From the NCBI RefSeq assembly GCF_013410375.1, contig NZ_JACCFL010000001.1, positions 1,302,001-1,366,000 on the forward strand: a DNA stretch of 64,000 nt, written 5' to 3'. Source of the DNA: Leifsonia shinshuensis (lineage in GTDB: Bacteria > Actinomycetota > Actinomycetes > Actinomycetales > Microbacteriaceae). The translations under genes were made by a program, and so were the position numbers. Positions 33,230-43,346 of this stretch are shown here, one piece after another; within the stretch, counting starts at the first letter, position 1, and each line of letters opens with the position of its first letter. The notes under the pieces are model-generated. The model had not been told where the DNA came from, did not search any database, and saw nothing but the letters and a program-made list of their open reading frames with translations.

Positions 33230-34231
33230 ATGTCGAACGATCCCCTCTTGCCGATCAGCATCGTCGTGTGCTTCCACAACCCCGGTGCCTCGGTCGAGCA
33301 CACCCTCGCCTGGCTGGGGGGCTTCGCAGCTGCGGCGCAGCTCATCCTGGTCGATGATGCCTCCGGCGATGGCACGGCTGAACGACTGCGCTCGTGGAGT
33401 GCGCAGCATCGGCACTGCACGGTGATCGCGCTGGCCGAGAACCACGGCCCGGCGCGCGCCCGCAACGTCGCTGTGGAGCAGGTCCGGACCGAGTATGTGT
33501 GGTTCGTCGACGACGACGACGAGCCGGCGCCGGATGCGCTTGCCGCCTTCGGTCGCGCCATCCAGGACGGCACGCCTGATCTCGTGTTCGCCCGCGCCCG
33601 CTTCCGCTCCGCCGACGGCGCGGAACGCTGGGCGGACGGCGTCGACGAGACCGTGGTCATCGGCCGGCACGAAGCGCTCACGCGCGTGCTGAGGGGTGAT
33701 ATCCAGGGCTTCCTCTGGAGCAAGCTCTTCCGCCGCTCCGTCCTCGGCGACGAACCGTTCGGGCGCGAGCACCCGCAGGAGGACTTCGTCGGCGTCGTCG
33801 GCGCCATCGAACGGAGCACGCGCATCGCCCTGTCGCAGGCATCCGTCTACACGTACGTCGAGCGGCCGGGCTCCCTCAGCCGGGACCGCCGCCCGGACTT
33901 CCGGCGGTATGCCGTCGCCAGGGACGTCGCGGTCTCCGCAGCGCGGCGGGCAGGAGTGGACGGCGTGGTGGTCGACTACTTCCGGCTCTGGTTCTACGCG
34001 ATAGCGGTCGCCTTCGTCCCCGTCCGCCGAGGTGCGGCGGCCGCCGAGGTCTCCGAGGGCATCCGGCTCGCGAAGGTGGAGCTGCGCCGCCTGGATCTCT
34101 CCGCGTGTGCCGAGCTCGGCCGGGGAGCGGCCGCGCATGGCCGGATCATCCTGCTCGTCGGGCGGCTCTATCCGCTGGTCCTGAAGCCGGCGCTCCTGCT
34201 GCACGACCTTCTCAGGAGGTTCCGCCGATGA
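33230..34231 (+). CDS. Glycosyltransferase family 2
   Basis: 333 residues with a GT-A fold: an ISIVVCFHNPG start, nucleotide-binding DDASGDGT and the metal-binding FVDDDDEPAPDA. The C-terminus (about 240-330) is amphipathic or hydrophobic and could touch the membrane. TAGTAT at 33212-33217 may be its -10. First of three overlapping glycosyltransferase genes (4-base overlap with the next), likely making a cell-surface glycan. Donor and acceptor sugars are unknown. Confidence 0.85.
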   Translation: MSNDPLLPISIVVCFHNPGASVEHTLAWLGGFAAAAQLILVDDASGDGTAERLRSWSAQHRHCTVIALAENHGPARARNVAVEQVRTEYVWFVDDDDEPAPDALAAFGRAIQDGTPDLVFARARFRSADGAERWADGVDETVVIGRHEALTRVLRGDIQGFLWSKLFRRSVLGDEPFGREHPQEDFVGVVGAIERSTRIALSQASVYTYVERPGSLSRDRRPDFRRYAVARDVAVSAARRAGVDGVVVDYFRLWFYAIAVAFVPVRRGAAAAEVSEGIRLAKVELRRLDLSACAELGRGAAAHGRIILLVGRLYPLVLKPALLLHDLLRRFRR

Positions 34232-35154
34232 CGGCTTTCCCTTTCCCCGCCGCGGTCTCGGTCGTCATCCCGACAATGAACACCCGCTCCGCCCTCCACG
34301 ACGCCGTCGCGTCCGCTCTGGCGCAAGAGGAGGTCCGGGTCGACGTGGTCGTCGCGATGAACGGAACCGGCCCGTCGCCGGAGTTCACCGATCCGCGCGT
34401 GCGCCTCGTGCACTCGGACCCGGCCGACCGCGGCAACGGGGCACGGATGGCCGGCATCCACGCGGCCCGGCACGAGTTGATCGCCCTTCTGGACGACGAC
34501 GACTCCTGGGCGCCGAACAAACTGGCCGCCCAGCTCGGCGCACTCCACGACCGCGGGGTCACGGGCGACAACTGGGTGATCACCTGCTCGATCGCCGAGA
34601 TCGACGCGGTGACGAAGACCCGACGCATCGTGCCGACCGAGCTGGTCACCGAGGTGCCCAGCATCTCGCGCTACCTCCTGGCGCGCCCGGGGTTCTACTC
34701 GGTGTCCCCGCAGTTCGCCTCCTCCACCATGGTGTTCCCGCGCGCCCTCGCGCTCCGGGAACCGTGGGACACGTCGGTGCGGCTGCACCAGGACTGGGAG
34801 TGGCTGATCCGCCTCGAGCGCGCGCAAGGTACCCGGATGATGTGCCTGCCCGAGCCCCTCGTCGTGCGGCTGGTGAGTCACGCCGACTCCATGACCACCG
34901 CTCCGGACTGGCGGTCGAGCCTCCGCTGGGGGGAACGCCACTTGAGCGAGCACCCCGCGCGCATCCGCGGCGACTTCTTCCTCACCTACCCGGCAGATCG
35001 GGCCGGTCGTGCGGCAAGTCTGCGCGGCCTGCTGGCCTGCCTGGGCGCGGGCCTGCGCCACGGACGGCCGGGCGTCGGCGCGTGGGCCTACTTCGCGGTG
35101 ACGGCGTTGCGGGCGCTCCGCAACGGCGTTCGCAGGACGGGGGCGAGGTCGTGA
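34228..35154 (+). CDS. Glycosyltransferase family 2
   Basis: 308-residue GT-A enzyme: VSVVIPTMNTRSALHDA at the N-terminus, the metal-binding ALLDDDDSWAPNKL near 90 and an acceptor-side HQDWEWLIRL. ATG at 34228 overlaps the previous stop, with CAGGAGGTT upstream; the next gene overlaps its stop (GTGA). It is the middle gene of the glycan trio and distinct from its upstream neighbour, so not a recent tandem copy. Confidence 0.85.
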   Translation: MTAFPFPAAVSVVIPTMNTRSALHDAVASALAQEEVRVDVVVAMNGTGPSPEFTDPRVRLVHSDPADRGNGARMAGIHAARHELIALLDDDDSWAPNKLAAQLGALHDRGVTGDNWVITCSIAEIDAVTKTRRIVPTELVTEVPSISRYLLARPGFYSVSPQFASSTMVFPRALALREPWDTSVRLHQDWEWLIRLERAQGTRMMCLPEPLVVRLVSHADSMTTAPDWRSSLRWGERHLSEHPARIRGDFFLTYPADRAGRAASLRGLLACLGAGLRHGRPGVGAWAYFAVTALRALRNGVRRTGARS

Positions 35155-36230
35155 AGGTCGGCTACGGCAGGGTCTGGGATCCGTCCTACCCGCGCAACGC
35201 CCGCATCCGGGCGTACCTCCGCGACAGGTTCGGCGCCGACATCACGGTCAACCGACGGTGGGAGGGCTCCCGGTTGCGGCGCATCCCCCACGACATCGGC
35301 TCCCTGTTGTTCGGCCTCGGCGGCAAGCGGCTCTACGTCCTCGCCGAGTTCTCGCTCCCGTACGCACCGGTGCTCTGGCTGGTGGCCCGGCTCAATCGCG
35401 GCGTCTTCGTGGTGGACGGCTTCGTCGGACAGTACGAGACGATGGTCGAGGACTGGAAGAAGGCACGACCCGGCACCCTCCGCGCCCGCTGGTACGCGAC
35501 GGTCGACCGGATCGCCTGCCGCCTCGCCGACCTCGTGCTGATCGACACGAGGGTGCGCGCACAGGCTCTCGCCGGAGCCCACCCGGGGACCGAGGTGCTC
35601 TCCCTCCCGGTCGGGGCGCCGGCCTGGGCACGACCGGCGGCCGAGCGCGGACGACGGACGGGCCGGGTCGAGGTGCTCTACTACGGCAACTACATCCCCT
35701 TGCACGGGCTGCCCGTGGTCCTCGCGGCGATCGAGCGCGCGGCGCGCGAGGTCGACCTGGGCGTCACGCTCGTCGGAGACGGGACCCCGCGCCCGGACGT
35801 CGAGCGGCAGGCCGCCCGACTGGGCATCGCCGGACTCTGCCGCTTCGTGGACCCCGTCCCCGAAGAGGAGCTGGCCCACCACATCCGCGACGCCGACGTC
35901 GTCCTCGGGATCTTCGGCGACTCGGAGAAGGCCAGGAGCGTGATCGCCAACAAGGTCTGGCAGGGGCTCGCGTCCGGGAAGATGGTCATCACACGGGCCT
36001 CTCCCGCACTCGCGGAGATCGCCGATGTCTGCGGCGCGCAACTCTCCCAGGTCGATGGCGAGAGCGAGGAGGCGCTGGTCGCAGCGCTGGCGGAGGCACT
36101 CGTCGCGAGGGCCGCTCGGCCGGCCGCCGTCGAGGGGGAGACCGCGGCCGCGCTCGAGGCGTACGTCGCCTCGGAGTACGACCGATTCGGGCGTCGAGTC
36201 GAGGAATTGCTCGCCGCACGCCGTCGCTGA
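35151..36230 (+). CDS. Glycosyltransferase family 4 (GT-B)
   Basis: 359-residue GT-B enzyme. The C-terminal nucleotide-sugar domain includes VEVLYYGNYIPLHGLPVVL, VTLVGDGTPRPDVE and the donor-binding loop WQGLASGKMVITRASPALAEI. The N-terminal acceptor domain has ALAGAHPGTEVLSLPVG at the hinge. The start is GTG overlapping the preceding gene by 4 bases. Last gene of the trio; the 349 bases after it are the rpsJ leader. Confidence 0.85.
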   Translation: MKVGYGRVWDPSYPRNARIRAYLRDRFGADITVNRRWEGSRLRRIPHDIGSLLFGLGGKRLYVLAEFSLPYAPVLWLVARLNRGVFVVDGFVGQYETMVEDWKKARPGTLRARWYATVDRIACRLADLVLIDTRVRAQALAGAHPGTEVLSLPVGAPAWARPAAERGRRTGRVEVLYYGNYIPLHGLPVVLAAIERAAREVDLGVTLVGDGTPRPDVERQAARLGIAGLCRFVDPVPEEELAHHIRDADVVLGIFGDSEKARSVIANKVWQGLASGKMVITRASPALAEIADVCGAQLSQVDGESEEALVAALAEALVARAARPAAVEGETAAALEAYVASEYDRFGRRVEELLAARRR

Positions 36231-36579
36231 CCCACCCGCGACACGCCCGGGTTGCAGCATCGCTCCGCATCTGGCAAACTTGTCTGGTTCAACATTTCGG
36301 AACGAGTGTGCTCACGTGCGCTCCGAACGGATCACTGCCAGGCAGTGCATAGCCCGCCACAGGCGCCTTCGGGCCCGTGGTCGGAGGTTAGGCCGCAGGC
36401 AGCAGGACATGCTCACAATCGACATCTTCGAAAAGCAGGGAATTCCTGTGCCTTCGAGCGTGCGGTGAGTTGACAGAAGAATAGTGGCGTTTCCCACGCG
36501 TACGTCGCACTGCGTCCAATGCGAGAACGGTTCGAGAGAGCCGTCTCGTACGACGCCATAACAAGAGAGAGAGTCAGAC
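36231..36579 (+). promoter_or_regulatory. Promoter and leader region of the S10 operon
   Basis: 349 bases with no gene that I can support. TTGACA at 36470-36475 lies close to AATAGT at 36480-36485, a combination also seen before rpoB (TTGACATATAGTGG). The spacing is too short for a classical -35/-10 pair, so AATAGT is the more likely -10. A gcgcc-TTCG-ggc stem with flanking ccac/gtgg (about 36357-36381) may end upstream transcription. About 95 bases of untranslated leader remain after the proposed start. Confidence 0.4.
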
Positions 36580-36888
36580 ATGGCGGGACAGAAGATCCGC
36601 ATTCGGCTTAAGTCGTATGACCACGAGGTCATCGACACCTCGGCGCGCAAGATCGTCGACACGGTGACCCGTGCCGGCGCGACCGTCGTCGGCCCGGTGC
36701 CGCTTCCCACCGAGAAGAACGTGGTGTGCGTCATCCGTTCGCCCCACAAGTACAAGGACAGCCGTGAGCACTTCGAGATGCGCACGCACAAGCGGCTGAT
36801 CGACATCATCGACCCGACGCCGAAGGCCGTCGACTCGCTCATGCGTCTCGACCTGCCGGCCGACGTCAACATCGAGATCAAGCTCTAA
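36580..36888 (+). CDS. rpsJ: Ribosomal protein S10 (NusE)
   Basis: 102 residues, standard length, with [14 protein letters not shown] at the start and [20 protein letters not shown]. It is a 30S head protein and, as NusE, part of antitermination complexes with NusB and NusG. First gene of the S10 operon; rplC follows after 14 bases. Confidence 0.97.
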   Translation: MAGQKIRIRLKSYDHEVIDTSARKIVDTVTRAGATVVGPVPLPTEKNVVCVIRSPHKYKDSREHFEMRTHKRLIDIIDPTPKAVDSLMRLDLPADVNIEIKL

Positions 36889-36902
36889 GGGGGAGTGCCG
36901 CT

Positions 36903-37562
36903 ATGTCCAACATCGAGACCAAGACCTCCAAGGGCCTCCTCGGTAAGAAGCTCGGCATGACCCAGGTCTGGGACGAGAACAACAAGCTCATCCCCGTCAC
37001 CGTCATCGAGATCACGCCGAACGTCGTGACCCAGGTCCGCACCCCCGAGGTCGACGGCTACAACGCCGTCCAGATCGCCTACGGCCAGATCGACCCGCGC
37101 AAGGTCAACAAGCCGGCCGCCGGCCACTTCGACAAGGCCGGCGTCACGCCGCGCCGTCACCTGACCGAGGTCCGCACCGCGGACGCCGCCGAGTACTCGG
37201 CCGGCCAGGAGCTCACCGTGGACGCCACCTTCGAGGCCGGCCAGCTGGTCGACGTCGTCGGCACCTCCAAGGGCAAGGGCTTCGCCGGTGTCATGAAGCG
37301 CCACAACTTCCAGGGCGTCTCCGCTTCGCACGGTGCGCACCGCAACCACCGCAAGCCGGGCTCCATCGGCGCCTCCTCGACCCCGAGCCGTGTCTTCAAG
37401 GGCATGCGCATGGCCGGTCGCATGGGTGGCGAGCGCGTGACCGTCCTGAACCTCAAGGTCCAGGCCGTCGACGCCGAGAAGGGCCTGCTGCTCGTCAAGG
37501 GCGCCGTCCCCGGCGCTCGTGGCCGCATCGTTTTCGTCCGCAACGCAGTGAAGGGGGCCTAA
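36903..37562 (+). CDS. rplC: Ribosomal protein L3
   Basis: 219 residues with [15 protein letters not shown] at the N-terminus and the extension that approaches the peptidyl transferase centre ([15 protein letters not shown], then GRMGGERVT). Early 50S assembly protein. ATG with AAGGGGGAGTG upstream; rplD begins 5 bases after the stop. Confidence 0.97.
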   Translation: MSNIETKTSKGLLGKKLGMTQVWDENNKLIPVTVIEITPNVVTQVRTPEVDGYNAVQIAYGQIDPRKVNKPAAGHFDKAGVTPRRHLTEVRTADAAEYSAGQELTVDATFEAGQLVDVVGTSKGKGFAGVMKRHNFQGVSASHGAHRNHRKPGSIGASSTPSRVFKGMRMAGRMGGERVTVLNLKVQAVDAEKGLLLVKGAVPGARGRIVFVRNAVKGA

Positions 37563-37567
37563 GGTAA

Positions 37568-38218
37568 ATGGCTACCTCGATTGACGTCGTCGACCTCAAG
37601 GGCAAGAAGGCCGGCTCCATCGAGCTTCCGGACTCCCTGTTCGACGTTCAGACCAACATCCCGCTGATCCACCAGGTCGTCACCGCCCAGCTCGCCGCCG
37701 CGCGCCAGGGCACGCACAAGACCAAGGGTCGTGGCGAGGTCTCCGGCGCCGGCCGCAAGCCGTTCAAGCAGAAGGGCACCGGCCGCGCTCGTCAGGGCTC
37801 GATCCGCGCTCCTCAGATGACCGGCGGTGGCATCGTCCACGGACCGACCCCGCGCGACTACTCGCAGCGCACCCCGAAGAAGATGATCGCCGCTGCTCTG
37901 CTCGGCGCCCTCTCGGACCGCGCCCGCGGCAGCCGCATCCACGCCGTGCAGGCGTTCACGACCGGCGAGGCCCCCTCGACCAAGGCCGTCGTGGAGCTGC
38001 TCAGCGGCGTCGCGACCTCCCGCCACGTCCTCGTGGTGCTGGAGCGCGACGACGAGCTCGCTTTCAAGAGCGTGCGCAACGTCCCGTCCGTGCACGTGCT
38101 GACCTACGACCAGCTGAACGCCTACGACGTCCTGGTGAGCGACGACATCGTCTTCTCGCAGGCCGCGCTCGAGGGCTTCATCTCGTCCAAGACCAAGAAG
38201 GAAGAGGTGAACGCGTAA
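37568..38218 (+). CDS. rplD: Ribosomal protein L4
   Basis: 216 residues. The exit-tunnel loop is intact ([20 protein letters not shown] and [13 protein letters not shown]), the region where macrolide-resistance changes map. In E. coli L4 represses the S10 operon; the leader needed for that is not recognisable here. The stop overlaps the rplW start (TAATG). Confidence 0.97.
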   Translation: MATSIDVVDLKGKKAGSIELPDSLFDVQTNIPLIHQVVTAQLAAARQGTHKTKGRGEVSGAGRKPFKQKGTGRARQGSIRAPQMTGGGIVHGPTPRDYSQRTPKKMIAAALLGALSDRARGSRIHAVQAFTTGEAPSTKAVVELLSGVATSRHVLVVLERDDELAFKSVRNVPSVHVLTYDQLNAYDVLVSDDIVFSQAALEGFISSKTKKEEVNA

Positions 38219-38517
38219 TGGCCGCCGTCAACAAGGACCCGCGCGACATCATCATCGCCCCGGTCGTCTCCGAGAAGAGCTACGGCCTGATCGACGAGGG
38301 CAAGTACACCTTCCTCGTCGACACGCGTTCGAACAAGACCGAGATCAAGCTCGCCATCGAGTCGATCTTCAAGGTCGAGGTCGCGTCGGTGAACACCCTG
38401 AACCGTCAGGGCAAGACCCGCCGCACGAAGTTCGGCACCGGCAAGCGCAAGGACACCAAGCGTGCCATCGTCACGCTGAAGTCCGGTTCCATCGACATCT
38501 TCACGGCCGTCGGCTGA
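38218..38517 (+). CDS. rplW: Ribosomal protein L23
   Basis: 99 residues with [20 protein letters not shown] at the N-terminus and the basic NRQGKTRRT loop that lines the exit tunnel, where SRP and trigger factor dock. The start shares a base with the rplD stop; an 18-base gap separates rplB. Confidence 0.97.
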   Translation: MAAVNKDPRDIIIAPVVSEKSYGLIDEGKYTFLVDTRSNKTEIKLAIESIFKVEVASVNTLNRQGKTRRTKFGTGKRKDTKRAIVTLKSGSIDIFTAVG

Positions 38518-38535
38518 GACTAGAGGAAGACAGAC

Positions 38536-39375
38536 ATGGCTATTCGTAACTACAAGCCCACGACCCCCGGTCGTCGCGGCTCCTCGGTCGCCGACTTCGC
38601 CGAGATCACCCGCTCGACGCCGGAGAAGTCCCTTCTCCGTCCGCTGTCGAAGACCGGTGGCCGCAACAACCAGGGCCGCATCACGACCCGTCACATCGGT
38701 GGTGGCCACAAGCGCCAGTACCGCGTGATCGACTTCCGTCGCAACGACAAGGACGGCGTCAACGCCAAGGTCGCGCACATCGAGTACGACCCCAACCGCA
38801 CCGCGCGCATCGCGCTGCTCCACTTCGTGGACGGCACCAAGCGCTACATCCTGGCTCCGGCCGGGCTGAAGCAGGGCGACGTGGTCGAGTCGGGCGCAGG
38901 CTCGGACATCAAGCCGGGCAACAACCTGCCGCTGCGCAACATCCCGACCGGTACCGTCGTGCACGCGATCGAGCTCAAGCCGGGCGGTGGCGCCAAGCTG
39001 GCCCGCTCCGCCGGCGCTTCGGTCCGTCTCGTCGCGAAGGACGGCCCCTACGCCCAGCTGCGCCTCCCCTCGGGCGAGGTCCGCAACGTCGACGTGCGCT
39101 GCCGCGCCACGATCGGCGAGGTCGGCAACGCCGAGCAGTCGAACATCAACTGGGGCAAGGCCGGCCGCATGCGCTGGAAGGGCGTCCGCCCGACCGTCCG
39201 CGGTGTCGCGATGAACCCGATCGACCACCCGCACGGTGGTGGTGAGGGCAAGACCTCCGGTGGTCGCCACCCGGTCAGCCCGTGGGGTCAGAAGGAAGGC
39301 CGCACGCGCCACCCCAACAAGGAAAGCGACAAGCTCATCGTCCGCCGCCGTAACGCCGGCAAGAAGCGTAAGTAG
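38536..39375 (+). CDS. rplB: Ribosomal protein L2
   Basis: 279 residues. It is essential for subunit joining and peptidyl transfer. The conserved [20 protein letters not shown] near 223-243 carries the critical histidine, and [20 protein letters not shown] lies in the N-terminal RNA-binding part. ATG after an AGAGGAAG site. Confidence 0.98.
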   Translation: MAIRNYKPTTPGRRGSSVADFAEITRSTPEKSLLRPLSKTGGRNNQGRITTRHIGGGHKRQYRVIDFRRNDKDGVNAKVAHIEYDPNRTARIALLHFVDGTKRYILAPAGLKQGDVVESGAGSDIKPGNNLPLRNIPTGTVVHAIELKPGGGAKLARSAGASVRLVAKDGPYAQLRLPSGEVRNVDVRCRATIGEVGNAEQSNINWGKAGRMRWKGVRPTVRGVAMNPIDHPHGGGEGKTSGGRHPVSPWGQKEGRTRHPNKESDKLIVRRRNAGKKRK

Positions 39376-39387
39376 GAGTTCGAGAAG

Positions 39388-39669
39388 ATGCCACGCAGTC
39401 TCAAGAAGGGCCCCTTCGTCGACGAGCACCTGTTTCGCAAGGTGGTCGCCGCGAACGAGGCCAACAGCAAGAACGTGATCAAGACCTGGTCGCGCCGCTC
39501 GATGATCGTCCCGGCCATGCTGGGTCACACCATCGCGGTGCACGACGGTCGCAAGCACATCCCGGTGTTCGTCACCGAGACCATGGTCGGTCACAAGCTC
39601 GGCGAGTTCGCGCCGACCCGCACCTTCCGTGGTCACGTGAAGGACGACAAGAAGGGTCGCCGCCGCTAA
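39388..39669 (+). CDS. rpsS: Ribosomal protein S19
   Basis: 93 residues, standard. [19 protein letters not shown] and [20 protein letters not shown] are diagnostic. S19 sits in the 30S head beside S13. It is 12 bases after rplB and 24 bases before rplV. Confidence 0.97.
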   Translation: MPRSLKKGPFVDEHLFRKVVAANEANSKNVIKTWSRRSMIVPAMLGHTIAVHDGRKHIPVFVTETMVGHKLGEFAPTRTFRGHVKDDKKGRRR

Positions 39670-39693
39670 CGCGGTGGCGTAAGGAGGAGAGAA

Positions 39694-40086
39694 ATGGTGG
39701 AGTCGATCGCACGCGTGCGTCACATCCGCGTCACCCCCATGAAGGCCCGCCGCGTCGTCAACCTGATCCGCGGCAAGCAGGCCCAGGAGGCCCTGGCCAT
39801 CCTGAAGTTCGCCCCGCAGAGCGCGAGCGAGCCGGTCTACAAGCTCGTCGCCTCGGCGATCGCCAACGCGCGCGTCAAGGCCGACCAGAGCAACACCTAC
39901 CTGGACGAGCAGGACCTGTACGTGAGCCGCGCCTTCGTGGACGAGGGCACGACCCTCAAGCGGTTCCAGCCGCGTGCGCAGGGCCGCGCCTTCCGCATCA
40001 ACAAGCGCACCAGCCACATCACGATCGTCCTCGCGACGCCGGATGAGGTTCAGGACGCCAAGGCCACGAAGAAGGCGAGCAACTAA
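39694..40086 (+). CDS. rplV: Ribosomal protein L22
   Basis: 130 residues with [20 protein letters not shown] and the C-terminal beta-hairpin ([17 protein letters not shown]) that reaches the tunnel constriction. A short Lys/Ala tail ([11 protein letters not shown]) extends it. GGAGGAGA site upstream; the stop overlaps rpsC (TAATG). Confidence 0.97.
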   Translation: MVESIARVRHIRVTPMKARRVVNLIRGKQAQEALAILKFAPQSASEPVYKLVASAIANARVKADQSNTYLDEQDLYVSRAFVDEGTTLKRFQPRAQGRAFRINKRTSHITIVLATPDEVQDAKATKKASN

Positions 40087-40862
40087 TGGGTCAGAAAGTC
40101 AACCCGTACGGCTTCCGTCTGGGAATCACCACCGACCACGTGTCGCGCTGGTTCTCCGACAGCACGAAGAAGGGTCAGCGTTACAGCGACTACCTCGCTG
40201 AGGACGTCAAGATCCGCACCCTGCTGAAGACGTCGCTCGACCGCGCGGGCGTGTCCCGCATCGAGATCGAGCGCACCCGCGACCGCGTCCGCGTCGACAT
40301 CCACACCGCCCGTCCGGGCATCGTGATCGGTCGTCGTGGCGCCGAGGCCGAGCGCATCCGCGCCGACCTCGAGAAGCTCTCGGGCAAGCAGATCCAGCTG
40401 AACATCCTCGAGGTCAAGAACCCCGAGGCCGACGCCCAGCTCGTCGCTCAGGGCATCGCCGAGCAGCTCGCCGCCCGCGTGGCCTTCCGCCGCGCGATGC
40501 GCAAGGGCCTGCAGGGCGCTCAGCGCGCCGGCGCCAAGGGTGTCCGCATCCAGGTGTCGGGCCGCCTCGGCGGCGCCGAGATGAGCCGCTCGGAGTTCTA
40601 CCGCGAGGGTCGTGTGCCGCTGCACACGCTCCGCGCCAACATCGACTACGGCTTCTACGAGGCCAAGACCACCTTCGGTCGCATCGGTGTCAAGGTGTGG
40701 ATCTACAAGGGCGACATCACGAACAAGGAGCTTGCCCGCGAGCAGGCCAACCAGAAGCCGTCGCGCGAGCGCAACGACCGTGACCGTCCGCGTCGCGGCG
40801 GTGGCCGGGGCAACGCTCCCGCCGCCGAGTCCGCGCCGGCCGCAGCAGGAGTTGAGGCATAA
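40086..40862 (+). CDS. rpsC: Ribosomal protein S3
   Basis: 258 residues, about 30 more than E. coli S3. The type II KH domain is seen as [20 protein letters not shown]. The mRNA entry-channel residues lie in the basic C-terminal domain. The last ~35 residues are Arg/Pro then Ala-rich ([16 protein letters not shown]...), an actinobacterial-type tail. The start overlaps the rplV stop. Confidence 0.97.
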   Translation: MGQKVNPYGFRLGITTDHVSRWFSDSTKKGQRYSDYLAEDVKIRTLLKTSLDRAGVSRIEIERTRDRVRVDIHTARPGIVIGRRGAEAERIRADLEKLSGKQIQLNILEVKNPEADAQLVAQGIAEQLAARVAFRRAMRKGLQGAQRAGAKGVRIQVSGRLGGAEMSRSEFYREGRVPLHTLRANIDYGFYEAKTTFGRIGVKVWIYKGDITNKELAREQANQKPSRERNDRDRPRRGGGRGNAPAAESAPAAAGVEA

Positions 40863-40864
40863 CC

Positions 40865-41284
40865 ATGTTGATCCCACGCAGAGTCAAGCACCGCAAGCAG
40901 CACCACCCCGGCCGTAGCGGCCAGGCGACCGGTGGCACGAAGGTCTCCTTCGGCGAGTTCGGCATCCAGGCCCTGACCCCCGCTTACGTGACCAACCGTC
41001 AGATCGAGTCCGCTCGTATCGCCATGACGCGTCACATCAAGCGCGGCGGCAAGGTGTGGATCAACATCTACCCGGACCGTCCGCTCACGAAGAAGCCGGC
41101 CGAGACCCGAATGGGTTCCGGTAAGGGTTCCCCCGAGTGGTGGGTCGCGAACGTCAAGCCGGGTCGGGTCCTCTTCGAGGTCTCCGGCGTCTCCGAGGAA
41201 CTCGCTCGTGAGGCCATGACCCGTGCAATCCACAAGCTGCCCCTCAAGGCACGCATCATCAAGCGCGAGGAGGGCGACGCGTAA
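40865..41284 (+). CDS. rplP: Ribosomal protein L16
   Basis: 139 residues with [19 protein letters not shown] and FGEFGIQAL at the N-terminus and [20 protein letters not shown], which reaches the A-site tRNA. Two bases after rpsC; the stop overlaps rpmC. Confidence 0.97.
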   Translation: MLIPRRVKHRKQHHPGRSGQATGGTKVSFGEFGIQALTPAYVTNRQIESARIAMTRHIKRGGKVWINIYPDRPLTKKPAETRMGSGKGSPEWWVANVKPGRVLFEVSGVSEELAREAMTRAIHKLPLKARIIKREEGDA

Positions 41285-41616
41285 TGGCGATCGGCACCAA
41301 GGAGCTCGCTCCCAGCGAGCTCGACACCTTTGAAGACGAGCGTCTGATCGACGAGCTGAAGAAGGCCAAGGAAGAGCTGTTCAACCTGCGCTTCCAGTCG
41401 GCCACCGGTCAGCTCGAGAGCCACGGCCGCCTGCGTGCGGTCAAGCGCGACATCGCTCGTATCTACACCGTGATCCGCGAGCGCGAGCTCGGGATCCGGG
41501 CGACCCCGGCTCCGGTCGAGGCCGCTCCGGCCAAGGCCGAGAAGAAGAGCAAGGCGAAGAAGGAGGCCCCTGAGGCCGCCGAGGTCGCCGAGACCGAGAC
41601 TGAGGAGGCCAAGTAA
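41284..41616 (+). CDS. rpmC: Ribosomal protein L29 with a C-terminal tail
   Basis: 110 residues, where L29 usually has 60-80. The two-helix core ends near residue 76 ([20 protein letters not shown], then [16 protein letters not shown]). The last ~34 residues are Ala/Lys/Glu/Pro repeats ([20 protein letters not shown]...). L29 lies at the tunnel exit, so the tail would reach toward nascent-chain factors. Coupled on both sides by TAATG overlaps. Confidence 0.95.
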   Translation: MAIGTKELAPSELDTFEDERLIDELKKAKEELFNLRFQSATGQLESHGRLRAVKRDIARIYTVIRERELGIRATPAPVEAAPAKAEKKSKAKKEAPEAAEVAETETEEAK

Positions 41617-41921
41617 TGGCTGAGACCACCAAGGCTGCGGCCGCGGAGTCGGCGGCCGACGAGGCCATCGTCCGTGGTTACCGCAAGGCCCGTCGCGGGT
41701 ACGTCGTCAGCGACAAGATGGACAAGACCATCGTCGTCGAGGTCGAGGACCGCGTGAAGCACCCGCTGTACGGCAAGGTCATCCGCCGCACCTCCAAGGT
41801 GAAGGCGCACGACGAGAACAACACCGCCGGCATCGGCGACCTCGTTCTCATCAACGAGACCCGTCCGCTGAGCGCCTCCAAGCGGTGGCGCCTGGTTGAG
41901 ATTCTGGAGAAGGCCAAGTGA
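41616..41921 (+). CDS. rpsQ: Ribosomal protein S17
   Basis: 101 residues with [20 protein letters not shown] and [20 protein letters not shown], binding 16S rRNA helices 7 and 11. An Ala/Glu-rich stretch of about 18 residues precedes the core. The stop overlaps the GTG of rplN by 4 bases, joining the S10 and spc groups. Confidence 0.97.
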   Translation: MAETTKAAAAESAADEAIVRGYRKARRGYVVSDKMDKTIVVEVEDRVKHPLYGKVIRRTSKVKAHDENNTAGIGDLVLINETRPLSASKRWRLVEILEKAK

Positions 41922-42286
41922 TTCAGCAGGAATCCCGACTCAAGGTCGCCGACAACACCGGCGCCAAGGAGCTTCTCGCCATTCGCGTCCTCGGCGGCTC
42001 CAGCCGTCGCTACGCCGGCCTGGGTGACGTCATCGTCGCCACGGTCAAGGACGCGATCCCCGGCGGCAACGTCAAGAAGGGCGATGTCGTCAAGGCCGTC
42101 GTCGTGCGCGTGCGGAAGAACACCCGCCGCCCGGACGGCTCCTACATCAAGTTCGACGAGAACGCCGCCGTGATCCTGAAGAACGACGGTGACCCCCGCG
42201 GTACCCGTATCTTCGGCCCGGTCGGCCGTGAGCTTCGCGACAAGAAGTTCATGAAGATCATCTCGCTGGCCCCGGAGGTGCTGTAA
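41918..42286 (+). CDS. rplN: Ribosomal protein L14
   Basis: 122 residues, family-standard: [20 protein letters not shown] and [17 protein letters not shown]14 forms bridges to the 30S and contacts L19. GTG start inside the rpsQ stop. First gene of the classical spc group, with no promoter of its own visible. Confidence 0.97.
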   Translation: MIQQESRLKVADNTGAKELLAIRVLGGSSRRYAGLGDVIVATVKDAIPGGNVKKGDVVKAVVVRVRKNTRRPDGSYIKFDENAAVILKNDGDPRGTRIFGPVGRELRDKKFMKIISLAPEVL

Positions 42287-42289
42287 CCC

Positions 42290-42649
42290 ATGGCGAACAT
42301 CAAGAAGGGCGACCTGGTCCAGGTCATCTCGGGCCGTTCGCAGGCCCGCGGTGGCGACCGTGGCAAGCAGGGTCGTGTCATCGAGGTCCTCGTGGAGAAG
42401 AACCGCGTGATCGTCGAGGGCGTCAACTTCGTGACCAAGCACGTGCGCGTCGGCCAGACGCAGCGTGGCACGAAGACCGGCGGCATCGAGACCCACGAGG
42501 CTCCGATCCACGTGTCCAACGTGGCGCTCGTCGACCCCGAGACCAAGAAGCCGACCCGCGTCGGCTTCCGCACCGAGACCGTTACGAAGGACGGCGTCAC
42601 CAAGACGGTCCGCGTTCGTTACGCCAAGAAGTCTGGTAAGGACCTGTAA
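42290..42649 (+). CDS. rplX: Ribosomal protein L24
   Basis: 119 residues with the N-terminal KOW motif ([18 protein letters not shown], then GKQGRVIEV). Assembly initiator of the 50S. It starts 3 bases after rplN, and its stop overlaps rplE (TAATG). Confidence 0.97.
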   Translation: MANIKKGDLVQVISGRSQARGGDRGKQGRVIEVLVEKNRVIVEGVNFVTKHVRVGQTQRGTKTGGIETHEAPIHVSNVALVDPETKKPTRVGFRTETVTKDGVTKTVRVRYAKKSGKDL

Positions 42650-43236
42650 TGACGGACACTGCAACGAGTGCTGGCAAAATCCAGCCTCGCCTGAAGCAGA
42701 AGTACAAGACCGAGATCTCCGCTCAGCTCAAGAGCGACTTCGGCTTCACGAACGTGCACCAGGTGCCCGGCCTCGTGAAGATCGTGGTCAACATGGGCGT
42801 CGGCGAGGCGGCTCGCGACGGCAAGGTGATCGACGGTGCGGTCAACGACCTCACCCTGATCACCGGCCAGAAGCCGCAGGTCACCAAGGCCCGCAAGTCC
42901 ATCGCGCAGTTCAAGCTGCGCGAGGGCCAGCCGATCGGCGCGCACGTCACGCTGCGCGGCGACCGCATGTGGGAGTTCCTCGACCGTCTGCTCTCGCTCG
43001 CGCTGCCCCGTATCCGGGACTTCCGCGGCCTGAGCGACAAGCAGTTCGACGGCAACGGCAACTACACGTTCGGTCTCACGGAGCAGTCGATGTTCCACGA
43101 GATCAACCAGGACCGGATCGACCGCGTCCGCGGTATGGACATCACGGTCGTGACCACCGCGAAGAACGACGACGAGGGCCGCGCGCTGCTCAAGCAGCTC
43201 GGGTTCCCGTTCCGTTCGAACGAGACGAGCAACTGA
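42649..43236 (+). CDS. rplE: Ribosomal protein L5
   Basis: 195 residues with [20 protein letters not shown] and [20 protein letters not shown]. It binds 5S rRNA and the P-site tRNA. In many bacteria rpsN follows; here instead there are 110 bases with a strong hairpin before rpsH. Confidence 0.97.
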   Translation: MTDTATSAGKIQPRLKQKYKTEISAQLKSDFGFTNVHQVPGLVKIVVNMGVGEAARDGKVIDGAVNDLTLITGQKPQVTKARKSIAQFKLREGQPIGAHVTLRGDRMWEFLDRLLSLALPRIRDFRGLSDKQFDGNGNYTFGLTEQSMFHEINQDRIDRVRGMDITVVTTAKNDDEGRALLKQLGFPFRSNETSN

Positions 43237-43257
43237 CTCTAGTAGTCTTGTCTCTTT

Positions 43258-43283
43258 GTGGGCCGGCCGCCCGGCCGGCCCAC
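43258..43283 (+). terminator. Hairpin between rplE and rpsH
   Basis: The 12-base arms 43258-43269 and 43272-43283 are perfect complements (11 bp with a 4-base loop is the likely fold), very GC-rich, followed by ttccacc. TAGTAGTCTTG just before it (43240-43250) could be a -10 region for a promoter inside the operon. It splits the spc operon at the place where rpsN would be. Confidence 0.65.
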
Positions 43284-43346
43284 TTCCACCACAGGTCGTC
43301 AGTCGTGTAACGGCTGCACGAAACCTGGTGAACAAAGGAATCTGCA

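Noticed and set aside
38122..40017. 631-codon minus-strand frame across rplW-rplB-rpsS-rplV
   Set aside because: Crosses four certain ribosomal genes and has no domain.
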